From Granulicella arctica (GTDB lineage Bacteria > Acidobacteriota > Terriglobia > Terriglobales > Acidobacteriaceae), in NCBI RefSeq assembly GCF_013410065.1, contig NZ_JACCCW010000001.1:1731187-1795186 (forward strand): a stretch of 64,000 bases of DNA, in the 5' to 3' direction. The notes under the pieces are model-generated. The model was not told the DNA's origin and ran no database searches. It saw only the letters and a program-made list of their open reading frames with translations. Positions 34,228 to 43,492 of this stretch are shown here, one piece after another. The position numbers and the translations under genes were made by a program. Numbering within the stretch: the stretch's first letter is position 1; each line of letters opens with the position of its first letter.

Positions 34228-36921
34228 TTAGAAGTTGTAGCTGATTTCGCCGGTTACGGTGCGGGGGGTTACGTAGTGGGTTCCGGAGAAGGTGGAGAGG
34301 AAATTGTAGAGGGCGTACTTGTTGGCTACGTTGACGGCGGTGAGGCGCAGGCCGATCTTGTGCTTGTCGGTGTGGAAGAGGTTGTCGTCGCCGAGGGCCA
34401 TATCGAAGAGGCTACGGGGGGCGATGCGGGGTGGGTTCTTGTCGTCGTCCTCGGTGTTGGGTGCGGGGATGTTGACGAGCTTCGAGGTGAGCTGGGTGGC
34501 GGCGCAGGAGGTGAAGCCGGAGGTGGGGGTGGCGGCGACTCCGTTGCAGGTGAGGCCGGCCTGGAACTGCTCGTCGGCGGTGAGGCCGCTGAGGTTGATG
34601 CCGGGTTGGCCGTTGGGGAGGGTGATGGAGTTGGGGGTGCAGAGGCTGTTGAGGCCGGTGAGGTTGTAGCAGGGGGCGGAGCCGGCGACGAGGCCGCTGT
34701 CGTAGCGCCAGTTGAAGCCGAACCACATGGATTTGCGGAAGGGCAGGTTGTACTGGAGGTGCGAGGTCTGGTTGTAGCGCTCGTCGTGGTCGATGCGGAA
34801 GGGGTAGGTGGAGCCGGCGATGCCGGGGGTGGCTCCTACGCCGCCGATCTGCGGGTTGAAGAAGCGGGCGGCGACCGAAGACATGACGACGAAGCCGCTG
34901 ACGCCGTGGGTTTCGGGGACGCTGACGCGGAGGGCGAAGCCGGGGATCTTGGAGTTATGCCACTCGATGGGGAAGGTGATGGGGGTGGCACCGAGGACGC
35001 TGAAGTCGTAGGCGTTGTGGGTGTACTTCCAGATGTACTCGCCGCTGAAGACGAGGTGTTTGCCGAAGGCCTGCTGGAGGCCGGCGTGGAACTCGTTGCG
35101 GAAGCCGGGGTTGAAGGGGGCGGGCTGGCAGGAGCCGAGGGTTTCGAAGATGCCCTGGATGACGGGGTTGTAGCAGCCGTTGGTGGAGAGGACGAGGTTC
35201 TCGTTGAAGGGGGTCTCCTGGCTGCGGGCGTAGGAGGCGCGGAGGACGGTGCCGGTCTTCTTGATGGAGTAGGAGAGGCCGACGCGGGGTTCGGCCTGAC
35301 GCTGGATGGAGAGGCCGTTGTAGAAGTCGCCGCGGAGGCCGACGTTGAAGAGCCAGTGGCCGACGGTGATCTGGTCCTGACCGTAGAAGGCGATCTGTTT
35401 GATGTCGGCCTGACCGTGGTAGCCGTAGACGGAGCCTCCGCGGGTGAGGTCGTAGGGGAGCAGGACGGGATTGAAGGCGGGGTTCGGGGTTGCGCCGGAG
35501 GGGCAGGCTCCGGCGATGGGTGCGCCGGTGGCGTCTACGCAGGGGGAGTTTAGAGTTGCGTCGACGAGGCCGATCTGGTCGTTCTCGCGGATGAAGGTCT
35601 GGCCGTAGTTGGCACCGATCTTGATGTTGTGGATGCCGCGGACGTAGGAGACGTCGGTGTGGACGCCGGCGTTGGTGAGGGAGCGCTGCTGGGCGACGGT
35701 CTCCTGCTGGATGGGGCCGAGGTCGGCGAGGGGGTTGTTGCTGGGGTAGTAGTTGAAGGCGTCGCGGCGGATGTAGGGGCCGAAGTTGAAGACGGCGTAG
35801 TTGTTGATGACGCGGGTGTAGGTGGGGGCGATGTCGAAGGTTTCGATCTTGGAGCGCTGGTCGGTTTGTCCCAGGAGGCTGCCGTCTGGGTTTGTCAGGC
35901 CGGTGTTGAGCTGGTCGAAGGAGTTGGGGGTCTGGAACCAGGAGCGGGTGTACTGAAAGTTGGTGTGGACGGAGTTGCTGGGGTCGAACTGGTAGTCGAC
36001 GCGGTCGAAGAAGTTGAGCTCGTTGCCTTTGTCGTGGAAGACCTGGAACTCGCTGGGGTCGAGGAAGCGTCCGGTGTTGAGGCCGCTGACGGAGATGAAG
36101 TTGCCCCATTTGTCGCCGCCGTAGGAGACTTCTCCGCCTGCGTTGACTGAGCCGAAGGTGCCGTAGGAGAAGTTGAGGCTGCCGGTGGGGGTGGTGACGC
36201 CTTGTCCGGAGCGGGTGGTGACCTTGATGACGAGGCTGGTCTTATCGCCGTACTCGGCTGGCGGGGCTCCGTCGATGACTTCGAGGGACTGGACGGCGTC
36301 GGAGGGGAGCTGGTTGGAGAAGACTTTGCTCTGCTGGTCGGTGATGGGCTGCCCATCGACGGAGAAGGAGTTTTCGGCGTGGTCGCCGAGGCCGTGGAAG
36401 AGGCCGTTGGAGTCGGCGGCGACGCCAGGGGAGGAGAGGGTGACGAGCGAGCTGAGCGAGGAGGATGCGCTCTCGAGGGGGAGCTTGTCGATGGTGGAGC
36501 GGTCGATGTCGGTGTGGAAGGAGGAGTCGTTCTCGACGAGGTCGGAGCCGGTATCGACGACGCTGACGGTGGTATCGCTGCCGGCGAGGGAGAGCTTGAC
36601 GGTGGAGGCGACGGGGACGGTGGAGTTGACGTCGATGGAGACGGTAGCGGGCTGGAAGCCGGACTCGATGACGGTGATGCGGTAGGGATTGAAGGGGACG
36701 TTGAAGAAGCGGTAGGAACCGCCGGCGTCGGTCTTGGTGGTGCGGGTGTAGCCGCTGGCGGAGTTGAGGATCTGGACGGCGGCTCCGGGAACGATGGCTC
36801 CGGTGGGGTCGGTGACGGTGCCGGAGACGCTGCCGGCGGTGCCCTGGGCCATGGCTCCGGTTACGACCAGGAGGGCTGTGGCGAAGAAGAGAAAGAGGGG
36901 AGAGAGTCTGAATGAGGACAT
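34228..36921 (-). CDS. TonB-dependent receptor, Oar-like, with N-terminal carboxypeptidase-regulatory domain
   Basis: This 897-residue outer-membrane protein has a signal peptide (about 1-25, ending MAQG). A carboxypeptidase-regulatory-like beta-sandwich follows (SVSGTVTDPTGAIVPGAAVQIL, then GGSYRFFNVPFNPYRITVIESGFQ), then a plug-like region (LSSLVTLSSPGVAADSNGLFHG, VDGQPITDQQSKVFSNQLP) and a large beta-barrel ending in NYNF-type aromatic residues (GEISYNF). It should import a siderophore, metal complex or other nutrient with TonB energy. A CPLC-motif exported protein lies directly upstream and a MerC-like gene downstream, suggesting metal uptake. The substrate is not determinable. Confidence 0.9.
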   Translation of the reverse strand: MSSFRLSPLFLFFATALLVVTGAMAQGTAGSVSGTVTDPTGAIVPGAAVQILNSASGYTRTTKTDAGGSYRFFNVPFNPYRITVIESGFQPATVSIDVNSTVPVASTVKLSLAGSDTTVSVVDTGSDLVENDSSFHTDIDRSTIDKLPLESASSSLSSLVTLSSPGVAADSNGLFHGLGDHAENSFSVDGQPITDQQSKVFSNQLPSDAVQSLEVIDGAPPAEYGDKTSLVIKVTTRSGQGVTTPTGSLNFSYGTFGSVNAGGEVSYGGDKWGNFISVSGLNTGRFLDPSEFQVFHDKGNELNFFDRVDYQFDPSNSVHTNFQYTRSWFQTPNSFDQLNTGLTNPDGSLLGQTDQRSKIETFDIAPTYTRVINNYAVFNFGPYIRRDAFNYYPSNNPLADLGPIQQETVAQQRSLTNAGVHTDVSYVRGIHNIKIGANYGQTFIRENDQIGLVDATLNSPCVDATGAPIAGACPSGATPNPAFNPVLLPYDLTRGGSVYGYHGQADIKQIAFYGQDQITVGHWLFNVGLRGDFYNGLSIQRQAEPRVGLSYSIKKTGTVLRASYARSQETPFNENLVLSTNGCYNPVIQGIFETLGSCQPAPFNPGFRNEFHAGLQQAFGKHLVFSGEYIWKYTHNAYDFSVLGATPITFPIEWHNSKIPGFALRVSVPETHGVSGFVVMSSVAARFFNPQIGGVGATPGIAGSTYPFRIDHDERYNQTSHLQYNLPFRKSMWFGFNWRYDSGLVAGSAPCYNLTGLNSLCTPNSITLPNGQPGINLSGLTADEQFQAGLTCNGVAATPTSGFTSCAATQLTSKLVNIPAPNTEDDDKNPPRIAPRSLFDMALGDDNLFHTDKHKIGLRLTAVNVANKYALYNFLSTFSGTHYVTPRTVTGEISYNF

Positions 36922-37047
36922 CGGCGGATTCCTGTCGAGCTCCTTGCGGGAGCATCATGCTGAAGGGGCAGGGGTGCGTGCGGTACACGGCGTGGGCAGG
37001 CGGGACGGGTCGATGTGAAGGGAACAGCCTTCTGAAACCTGCGGGGA

Positions 37048-37431
37048 CTACGCGCGGGGAGCGTCGACAGGTGGAGGGCGGATGGCGAGATGGAAGTGCC
37101 AGGGGACGATGCGCCGGGCGTCGGCGGCAGGGGAGTTGAGCGTCTGTACGAGCAGGACGGGCTCCGGGGCGCTTTGCGCGGTGGCTGGCATGGCGGCGTG
37201 CAAGGCCATACACAGGGGGCAATGGTCCGGGGTGGGGGTGGGGCTTTGATTTTGATTCGGGCGGGGAGTGCCGTGGTGCAGATTCGACTGTTGCAGCAGC
37301 GGATCGTGCGTGTGGCAGACCTGCACGGTGCTCATCACGATAAGAAGGAGCACGCCCAGCATGGCGATCCAACGGAGCCTGAGAGGCTGCCGGATGAAGT
37401 TCGGACCGGGCTGGAGGAGATTTTGCATGGA
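37048..37431 (-). CDS. DUF2946-like exported protein with CPLC motif
   Basis: About 127 residues from ATG 37431 (MQNLLQPGPNF). An upstream ATG at 37632 would add a low-quality N-terminus and was not used. A hydrophobic segment (RWIAMLGVLLLIVMS) forms a signal or anchor, followed by a His-rich stretch (CHTHDPLLQQSNLHHG) and DHCPLCMALHAAMPA, a CxxC pair like that of DUF2946 proteins. This suggests binding of a soft metal. It is 126 bases upstream of the TonB-dependent receptor on the same strand, so the two are probably one metal-uptake unit. Confidence 0.65.
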   Translation of the reverse strand, partial: SMQNLLQPGPNFIRQPLRLRWIAMLGVLLLIVMSTVQVCHTHDPLLQQSNLHHGTPRPNQNQSPTPTPDHCPLCMALHAAMPATAQSAPEPVLLVQTLNSPAADARRIVPWHFHLAIRPPPVDAPRA

Positions 37432-37538
37432 AAAAGAGAGAGAGCGGATAGTATGCCCTATTAATGGTTTAGCACACTCGTGCGGCGAAGCCAAAGACGC
37501 AGACCGGGATATTGGGTCTAATCTGGACACGGGAACTG

Positions 37539-38621
37539 ATGGATACGATGAGGCAGCGGCGGAGAAGGTTGATTGGCGGGCGGCATATTTGCCGTGTGAT
37601 TTTGGGCGCGGTAGTAGGTTGGGGGTCGTCATCTGCGTTGGCTGTGCCGATGTCGCAGGTTGCTTCGACGGTGATCCAGCATCGGACGCGGCTGTATCTG
37701 AAGGATGGCAGCTACCAGATTGTGATGAGTTACCGGATCCAGATGGATCGGGTGCTCTTTATCAGTGCGGAGCGTGGTGGCGCTGAGGAGGAGATTCCGG
37801 TGGCGCTGGTGGACTTCGACGCGACGCATCGGTGGGAGCAGCAGCATCCGGCGGCGGGGAGTGCAGATGGGGCTGCGCCGGGACCGACGCCTGCGCCGGT
37901 GATCGACCCGGAGCTTGCGAAGGAAGAGGAGGCGCGGCGGTCGCTGACGCCGGAGGTGGCTCCGGACCTGCGGTTGCCGGAGCAGGATAGTGTGGTGGCG
38001 TTCGATACCTTTCGCGGGACGCCGGAGTTGGTGCCGCTGGGGCAGTCCGCCGGGGATTTGAACCAGACGACGTCGCATAGTGTGGTGCGGACGCTGGTGA
38101 ACCCGCTGTCGAGCTCGCACCAGATTGCGCAGCTTCGGGGCGAGGCGTCGGCGGTGCAGTTGCATGTGAACCAGCCGGTGTTTTATCTGCGGATCGGGGA
38201 CGATGCGAATGCGTCGACGGGGAGCACGCCGCTGACGGTGGATACGCATGGCGCATCGGCGGCGATGGGGAACAAACCGGTGGATTCGGCGGGCAACTTG
38301 TATGTGATTGTGCGGCTGGATGTGCGGCGGGATGCGCGGATTGTGGCTAGCTTTCATCTCAACCGGCTGGGCGATGTGCATGTGCAGGAGGATGTCGTCG
38401 AAGCGACGGCGGAGATGTTGCCGGGGGGGCACTGGATGAAGCTGACTCCGCGAGAGCCGCTGGGTTTTGGGGAGTATGCGCTGATGGAGGTGCTCTCGCC
38501 GAACGAGGTGAACCTGGGGGTGTGGGACTTCGGGGTGCATCCGACGTCGCCGGAGAATCGCGATGCGTTGAAGCCTGAGCCGAAGAAGCCGGTGACGCTG
38601 GAGCGGCGCGGGCCGGGGTAG
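37539..38621 (+). CDS. Exported protein of unknown function
   Basis: About 360 residues from ATG 37539; GGGAA lies upstream, while a nearby ATG at 37548 and a TTG at 37512 are alternatives. An N-terminal hydrophobic span (ICRVILGAVVGWGSSSALAV) suggests a signal peptide. The middle is rich in Ala/Pro/Glu. The C-terminal third has beta-type segments (AVQLHVNQPVFYLRIGDDAN, LYVIVRLDVRRDARIVASFHL, HWMKLTPREPLGFGEYALMEV). No family is recognised. It is divergent from the DUF2946-like gene. Confidence 0.65.
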   Translation: MDTMRQRRRRLIGGRHICRVILGAVVGWGSSSALAVPMSQVASTVIQHRTRLYLKDGSYQIVMSYRIQMDRVLFISAERGGAEEEIPVALVDFDATHRWEQQHPAAGSADGAAPGPTPAPVIDPELAKEEEARRSLTPEVAPDLRLPEQDSVVAFDTFRGTPELVPLGQSAGDLNQTTSHSVVRTLVNPLSSSHQIAQLRGEASAVQLHVNQPVFYLRIGDDANASTGSTPLTVDTHGASAAMGNKPVDSAGNLYVIVRLDVRRDARIVASFHLNRLGDVHVQEDVVEATAEMLPGGHWMKLTPREPLGFGEYALMEVLSPNEVNLGVWDFGVHPTSPENRDALKPEPKKPVTLERRGPG

Positions 38622-38665
38622 GCGGTGGATTTTCGTTTGGGTGACGGTTTTTGTTGAGGATTGGG

Positions 38666-38744
38666 AGAAGAACAGGCAAGGGCAAGAACAACCGCAGGTC
38701 CTTCGACTACGGCGCAAAGTGCGCGCCTTCGCTCAGGATGACAG
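38666..38744. repeat. Dispersed intergenic repeat, copy D
   Basis: An AGAAGAACAGGCAAGGGCAA lead is followed by ACCGCAGGTCCTTCGACTAC, a GGCGCAAAGTGCGCGCC mini-hairpin and TTCGCTCAGGATGACAG. The variable insert differs from copy C yet can still pair with itself. Confidence 0.8.
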
Positions 38745-38771
38745 TTTGGTGGTGAGGGTGGGCCGGGTGAA

Positions 38772-39908
38772 CTAATTTATGCCGCTGATGTTGACGCGGC
38801 GCTTTTCGGTGAGGCGGATCTCGCTGCGGAGCTCGGCGGGGGTGGGGGTGTCCATGACGAGGCCCTGGCCGGCGACGGCTACGTTGTTGCGGGAGATCTT
38901 GGCCTCGTACATCATCATGTCCGCAGTGCGGAGGATGTCGTGGACGGTGGTGCCATCTTCGGGGAAGGTGGCGAGCCCAAAGCTGGCGCAGATGTTGAGC
39001 GAAAGGCCGTCTCCTTCGAGGAAGCGGGCCTTGCGTAGCTGCTCGCAGACGCCGATGGTGAGGGTGGTGGCGGCCTGCTTGCCGAGGTTCGGCAGGAGGG
39101 CGACGAACTCGTCACCACCGTAGCGAAAGGCGTAGTTGGACGGGCCAAGGCAGCGTTTGAGGAGGCTGCCGATCTCGGCGAGCAGACGGGTGCCGCGCTG
39201 GTGGCCGTGGGTGTCGTTGACCAGCTTGAAGTGGTCGAGATCGAGAAAGATGAGGCTGAACTGAGTTTTGCGCGTGTGGACGGAGCCGAGGATCTGCTGG
39301 TCCAGCATCTCGTAGAGGTGGCGCGCGTTGAAGAGGCCGGTACAGTCGTCGGTGATGCTGAGCTCCTGAATCATCTTCATGGAGCGGGCGTTGCGGATGG
39401 CGATGGCGGCGTAGTCGCAGAGGATGCGTAGGAAGGAGATGGAGTACTCGGAGAGCAGGTCGAGCTTGCTGTTGAGGAGCTGGATGACGCCGAGGGTCCG
39501 GTTCTCTGCACGGACGGGGAGACAGGCGATGGAGTGGATGTTCAGGTCGGGGTGACGTTTCGCGTAGGCGGACCAGTGCGGGTCGAGCGAGACGTCGGGG
39601 ACGACGAGCGGGTTGCCGGTGGAGGCGACCCAGCCGGCGACACCCTCTCCGAGGGGGACGCGCAGGCCCTTGAGGCTGTCTGCATTTTCGCCGACGGCGA
39701 TGGCATAGTAGAGCTCCTGGTTGCGCTCGTCGACCATGAGGAGAGACCATCGCTCGGGGCCGAAGAACTGCGCCATCTTGTGCATGATGGCACTGAGGAT
39801 CTCTTCGACTTCAAGGGAGGAGGTGAGCGCACGTGCTACATCGTGAAAGACGCGCAGATGATCCATCTGACGGCTTTCGATGACTTCGAACTGTCGTTTC
39901 TCTCTCAC
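38772..39908 (-). CDS. GAF-GGDEF diguanylate cyclase
   Basis: This 378-residue protein has an N-terminal GAF-type sensory domain (about 20-175; FHDVARALTSSLEVEEIL, LGEGVAGWVASTGNPLVVPD) and a C-terminal GGDEF domain with RYGGDEF, so it probably makes cyclic di-GMP. The RxxD allosteric inhibition site normally five residues before GGDEF is not seen (RCLGPSNYAFRYGGDEF), so product feedback may be absent. The signal sensed by the GAF domain is unknown. It is monocistronic as far as visible. Confidence 0.92.
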   Translation of the reverse strand: MREKRQFEVIESRQMDHLRVFHDVARALTSSLEVEEILSAIMHKMAQFFGPERWSLLMVDERNQELYYAIAVGENADSLKGLRVPLGEGVAGWVASTGNPLVVPDVSLDPHWSAYAKRHPDLNIHSIACLPVRAENRTLGVIQLLNSKLDLLSEYSISFLRILCDYAAIAIRNARSMKMIQELSITDDCTGLFNARHLYEMLDQQILGSVHTRKTQFSLIFLDLDHFKLVNDTHGHQRGTRLLAEIGSLLKRCLGPSNYAFRYGGDEFVALLPNLGKQAATTLTIGVCEQLRKARFLEGDGLSLNICASFGLATFPEDGTTVHDILRTADMMMYEAKISRNNVAVAGQGLVMDTPTPAELRSEIRLTEKRRVNISGIN

Positions 39909-40142
39909 GTCGGCCTTCTAGCACCTTATCGGAATAATGATCATCAACCATGACTACCGATGCTGAATGGTTGAGCAGAGTCCTGGACGATCGTTCTGTC
40001 GATGCGATTCTGAGTCCGGCGCTATTTCGGTTGAGGCAGAAAATGAAATTGAGGCAGAAAAATACGACTTTAAAGTATGACTCTACGGAAATACGGAAGG
40101 ATTGCAAGTGAATTCTCATTCAATCGCGGGCGGGTGTCTGCT

Positions 40143-41246
40143 TTAGCCGCCGATATGAACCATGTTACGGGATGGTTTTTGAAAGCCGGGCTCTCCGATA
40201 TGATGACGGGCTTCCTTCCGATAGACAATAGTACGGACGTAATGAGCGAGGTCCGCATCGGTGGCTCCACGGAGCATTTTGCCGGCGAGGTCGTGATCGC
40301 TCTGGGAGAAGAGGCAGGTGCGGATCTTGCCGTCTGAGGTGAGGCGGACGCGGCTACAGTGGCCACAAAAGGGGTTTGAGACGGGGGCGATGATGCCGAT
40401 CTCGCCGAGCCCATCGTCGAAGGTGAAGCGGCGGGCGGTCTCGCTGGCGGCGTTTGGAGCGAGTGGGACCAGAGGGCGGTAGTCGTTGAGGCGAGCGACG
40501 ATCTCGTCCATGGGGACGACGGTTTCGGGCTTCCAGCTTCGGGCGTCCGGTCCGGCTGAAGGCTCTTCCAGGGGCATCCACTCGATGAAGCGGACGATGA
40601 CGCGTTCGCGGCGGGAGAGTTCGGCGAAGGCTTCGATCTGGTTGTCGTTGAAGCCGCGGAGGAGGACGCAGTTGACCTTGACGGGGCCGAGTCCGGCGGC
40701 CTGGGCTGTGCGGACTCCGGCGAGGACCTTATCGAAGCTGCGGGGGACGCGAGTGATAGCGCTGAAGGTGGCGGGATCGACGGCGTCCATGCTGACGGTG
40801 ACGCGATCGAGTCCTGCGGCTTTGAGGGGCGCGGCGAGGTCGGCGAGGAGGTGGCCGTTGGTGGTGAGGGCGATGTCTAAAGGCTCTCCGGCTTCGGTGG
40901 GGGTGCCGTCTGCGGAGTATGCGGTGCGCATGCGGGCTAGCTCTTCGATCATCTCGACGAGGCCGGAGCGGAGGAGGGGTTCGCCGCCGGTGAGGCGGAT
41001 CTTTTCGATGCCGAGGGAGACGAAGATGCGGACCATGCGGAGGTAGTCGGCGATGGGGAGCTCGGTGAACTGGGCGCCCTCGTTGCCGGTGCGGCAGTAG
41101 ACGCACTTGTAGTTGCAGCGGTCGGTGACGGAGACGCGGAGGTCGGTGATGGCTCGGCCGTGGCTGTCGCGCAGGCGGCCGGGAGCCTCGGGTTCGAGGA
41201 CGGTGGCGGAGCTGGATGCCGGGATGTACGAGACGGAAGCTGCCAT
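40143..41246 (-). CDS. moaA: GTP 3',8-cyclase (molybdenum cofactor biosynthesis)
   Basis: This 367-residue radical SAM enzyme starts molybdenum cofactor synthesis by converting GTP to the 3',8-cyclo intermediate. The SAM cluster motif CNYKCVYC is near residue 42. GGEPLLR follows, then a second 4Fe-4S cluster region (FCGHCSRVRLTSDGKIRTCLF) and the required C-terminal GG. An insertion near residue 100 makes it slightly long. It should supply cofactor to enzymes such as the formate dehydrogenase at 22817-25858. Confidence 0.95.
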   Translation of the reverse strand: MAASVSYIPASSSATVLEPEAPGRLRDSHGRAITDLRVSVTDRCNYKCVYCRTGNEGAQFTELPIADYLRMVRIFVSLGIEKIRLTGGEPLLRSGLVEMIEELARMRTAYSADGTPTEAGEPLDIALTTNGHLLADLAAPLKAAGLDRVTVSMDAVDPATFSAITRVPRSFDKVLAGVRTAQAAGLGPVKVNCVLLRGFNDNQIEAFAELSRRERVIVRFIEWMPLEEPSAGPDARSWKPETVVPMDEIVARLNDYRPLVPLAPNAASETARRFTFDDGLGEIGIIAPVSNPFCGHCSRVRLTSDGKIRTCLFSQSDHDLAGKMLRGATDADLAHYVRTIVYRKEARHHIGEPGFQKPSRNMVHIGG

Positions 41247-41373
41247 CGGGACCTTTCAGCTTGCCATTGGATGCGCGCCGGGTTGAGACGGCTCGGTAGG
41301 GCGTCTCCCGTGAGAGTTCAGTATACGGCGGTGCGGGTTAGGGTTGGTTTTCGCTGGGACCGATGGAGACTTT

Positions 41374-42045
41374 TTATGGAACGAGAACTCTCTGCCTGCC
41401 ACGCTTCCAGGCTCGCGGGCCGGCTATAAGGAATCCGCAGCTTACGGCGGTTCCCAGGATCGAGGGGACGATTGCCGACCATGGCATGTATCGGGCGAAG
41501 ACTGTACCGGCGAAGGCGGAGGTGATTGCTATATAGGCGCTCATCATCTTGACGAGATGTTCCTGTACCCAGGTGCGTTTCAGCCATGCGGAAGGGAGGA
41601 TGTTTCGCAGCAGATCGTACCCGCTGATCGTGGCGAGGCTTCCGAGGATTGACCAGGTGAGGACTGGAGACCATGGCTGATGCAGGTAACGCATGATGAG
41701 GATGAACAGGAAGGGGGTGAGCAGTCCCAGGATGCTTGCGAGGAGATCTTGCAGCTCGGGACGGTTTCCACGAAGCTGGAGCGCTCTATACCCGGCGAAG
41801 ACATCGTAGAAGCTGAGCAGAGTGACGACGGCGAGGAATGATCGGAAGTCGAATACGAGAAGTCCTATGGCCGCGGTTACGATCACGACCAGATAGGCAT
41901 AGAGAAAGAGCCTGCCAGAACGGGTGTGAAGGCGGCCACCTTTTTGACTGCATATCGCTACGAGCCCGAGTCCGAGCGCGGCCGTGCCGAAGGTGATGTG
42001 AATGCCGAGGTTGATCCAGTGAAGCGGCGTGTGACTGGGCGGCAT
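41374..42045 (-). CDS. Multi-span membrane protein (DUF2306-like)
   Basis: About 223 residues from ATG 42045, chosen because GAGG lies upstream; a start at 42063 is possible. Seven or so hydrophobic segments alternate with short loops: LGIHITFGTAALGLGLVAIC, the loop SQKGGRLHTRSGR, LFLYAYLVVIVTAAIGLLVF. It fits small DUF2306-type membrane proteins, whose function is unknown. It is followed by no obvious partner and preceded by the acyltransferase cluster. Confidence 0.65.
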   Translation of the reverse strand: MPPSHTPLHWINLGIHITFGTAALGLGLVAICSQKGGRLHTRSGRLFLYAYLVVIVTAAIGLLVFDFRSFLAVVTLLSFYDVFAGYRALQLRGNRPELQDLLASILGLLTPFLFILIMRYLHQPWSPVLTWSILGSLATISGYDLLRNILPSAWLKRTWVQEHLVKMMSAYIAITSAFAGTVFARYMPWSAIVPSILGTAVSCGFLIAGPRAWKRGRQRVLVP

Positions 42046-42091
42046 GGTGACCTCTTCGTGCACGACAAGGATGCGATGTACAAGCTGACTG

Positions 42092-42886
42092 CTAGCTGGG
42101 CCTGTCCTTCTGTCGTTTTACCTGGGCGGGGATGCCGACGGAGACGGAGGAGTCGGGGACGGGCCGGGTGGCGAGGCCCATGGCGCCGAGCATGGCGTCT
42201 TCGCCGATGCTGGCTCCGGCGAGGACGGTGGCGTGGTAGGTGACGCGGGCGCGGGGGCCGAGTTCGGTGACTTTGTTGGTGACGTCGGCCTGATGGTTGA
42301 TGTCGTGGGTATGGCTGTAGATGTTGGCGTAGTCGGAGATGCTGGTGCCTGCGTGGAGGATGATCTCGCCGCGGTCGTCGAGCAGGACATTGCGGTGGAT
42401 GGTGCAGTTGTCTTCGATGGTGAGGTTGTAGCCGAAGGTGAACTCGACGTTGTGGAAGATCTTCACGCCTTTGCCGAGGTGTTTGAAGATGTGTTTGCCG
42501 AGCATGCAGCGGAGGCGGAAGCCGAGCCAGTGGTTGAGGCCGAGGGGCGACTTGTCGAACATCTGCCAGAGGTAGATGAGGGGTTTGCGCTCGGCGTAGC
42601 GGTCGGGGTCGACGTCGCCGTAGTACTCGGGCTCGAGGGTGATGTTGCGGGGGTCGAAGGACTCGGCGAGGACGCTGGTGGCGAGCTCGCTGGTGAGGGT
42701 GGCGTTGATCTTGCCGCCGTGGGGTCGGCCTAGGAAGATCTGGAAGAGCTCGTCGCGGACGATCTCGGAGCGGCGTTCGGGCGAGGTGTGGCGGGTGAGG
42801 TCGTCGTTGAGGTGCGAGAGCCAGCGGCGGTAGGTGGCTTCGGCTTCGGGGGTGGGCTTCAGGTCGCGATAGGATTGGTTGGGCAT
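42092..42886 (-). CDS. Hexapeptide-repeat acyltransferase
   Basis: 264 residues from ATG 42886. The C-terminal half has left-handed beta-helix repeats (VKIFHNVEFTFGYNLTIEDN, TIHRNVLLDDRGEIILHAG, TSISDYANIYSHTHDINH) ending with a typical VSVGIPAQVKR. It should transfer an acyl group to a sugar or lipid precursor; the acceptor is unknown. An N-terminal helical domain (about 1-110) precedes the helix. It starts 14 bases after the BrnA-like gene stop, so it may be co-transcribed with that toxin-antitoxin pair. Confidence 0.85.
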   Translation of the reverse strand: MPNQSYRDLKPTPEAEATYRRWLSHLNDDLTRHTSPERRSEIVRDELFQIFLGRPHGGKINATLTSELATSVLAESFDPRNITLEPEYYGDVDPDRYAERKPLIYLWQMFDKSPLGLNHWLGFRLRCMLGKHIFKHLGKGVKIFHNVEFTFGYNLTIEDNCTIHRNVLLDDRGEIILHAGTSISDYANIYSHTHDINHQADVTNKVTELGPRARVTYHATVLAGASIGEDAMLGAMGLATRPVPDSSVSVGIPAQVKRQKDRPS

Positions 42887-42899
42887 GGTGGGCTCAGTA

Positions 42900-43202
42900 C
42901 TACTTCGAAGAACGGAAGGCGCGTTTCCCGGCTTTTTCGGCAAGCCAGAGCTTCATCAGGGATTGATAGGGTACGTCGAGGCGGTTGGCCTGGACGCGGA
43001 TATCGTCCAGCAGGCTCTCAGGAAGCCGCAGGGAGATCGTCTTCGTCGATGGTTGCAGGTACGGGAGACGCACCAGAGAGGCTTTGGTCCAGTCGACGTA
43101 TTGGGTGCTGTCGTTCTGCTTGTCTTCCCAGAAGGCTCGCTCTTCGGACTCCGAGACGAACTTAGGAGTTGGCAGCATGTGTTTTTTTGCAGAACTCTTC
43201 AT
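42900..43202 (-). CDS. brnA: BrnA-family antitoxin
   Basis: This 100-residue CopG-like protein has PKFVSESEERAFWED near its start, a conserved VDWTKASLVRLPYLQPSTKT and the DNA-binding SLRLPESLLDDIRVQANRLD stretch with PYQSLMKLWLAEK. That pattern matches BrnA antitoxins that bind and neutralise BrnT and repress their own promoter. It overlaps the upstream brnT frame by 41 bases, a tight arrangement suited to coupled translation. The palindrome at 43493-43517 is its likely operator. Confidence 0.85.
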   Translation of the reverse strand: MKSSAKKHMLPTPKFVSESEERAFWEDKQNDSTQYVDWTKASLVRLPYLQPSTKTISLRLPESLLDDIRVQANRLDVPYQSLMKLWLAEKAGKRAFRSSK

Positions 43203-43482
43203 AGATCGACCGCTCCTTTCGGCTCATCGGCCTGATTGAGATGGGACGTATCTTTTCGCCCCGGTGACGTAACGTAAAGGTGACGTGGAGACGGCGCCTC
43301 GCATCACTTAAGCCAAGTGCATGAAAACGAGCTTCGGACATGGAGTGCTGGTCGTCTTCGACTACGACCAACGGAACGTTCATGAACACCTGCTCCGCCT
43401 CCGATTGTGTCACGCTGTGCTTCTCGTTTTTTCGCCGATTGGCGTCGTCCCAATCGAAACCAGTGACTTTATCGAACGTCAT
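43162..43482 (-). CDS. brnT: BrnT-family ribonuclease toxin
   Basis: About 106 residues from ATG 43482; an in-frame ATG at 43494 is possible. The TGFDWDDANRRKNEKHSVTQ segment and the terminal IRPISIRPMSRKERSIYEEF are typical of BrnT, a small RelE-fold RNase that inhibits translation. It is the upstream gene of the type II toxin-antitoxin pair. Toxin activity is inferred from family membership. Confidence 0.88.
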   Translation of the reverse strand: MTFDKVTGFDWDDANRRKNEKHSVTQSEAEQVFMNVPLVVVEDDQHSMSEARFHALGLSDARRRLHVTFTLRHRGEKIRPISIRPMSRKERSIYEEFCKKTHAANS

Positions 43483-43492
43483 CGCAGCCACC

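Noticed and set aside
34276..35553. 425-residue plus-strand frame over the TonB receptor
   Set aside because: Gly/Glu/Val-rich antisense frame of a well-supported receptor gene.
41285..41307. Molybdenum cofactor riboswitch before moaA
   Set aside because: Only a simple GAGACG/CGTCTC hairpin is present; the conserved core of that riboswitch class was not seen.
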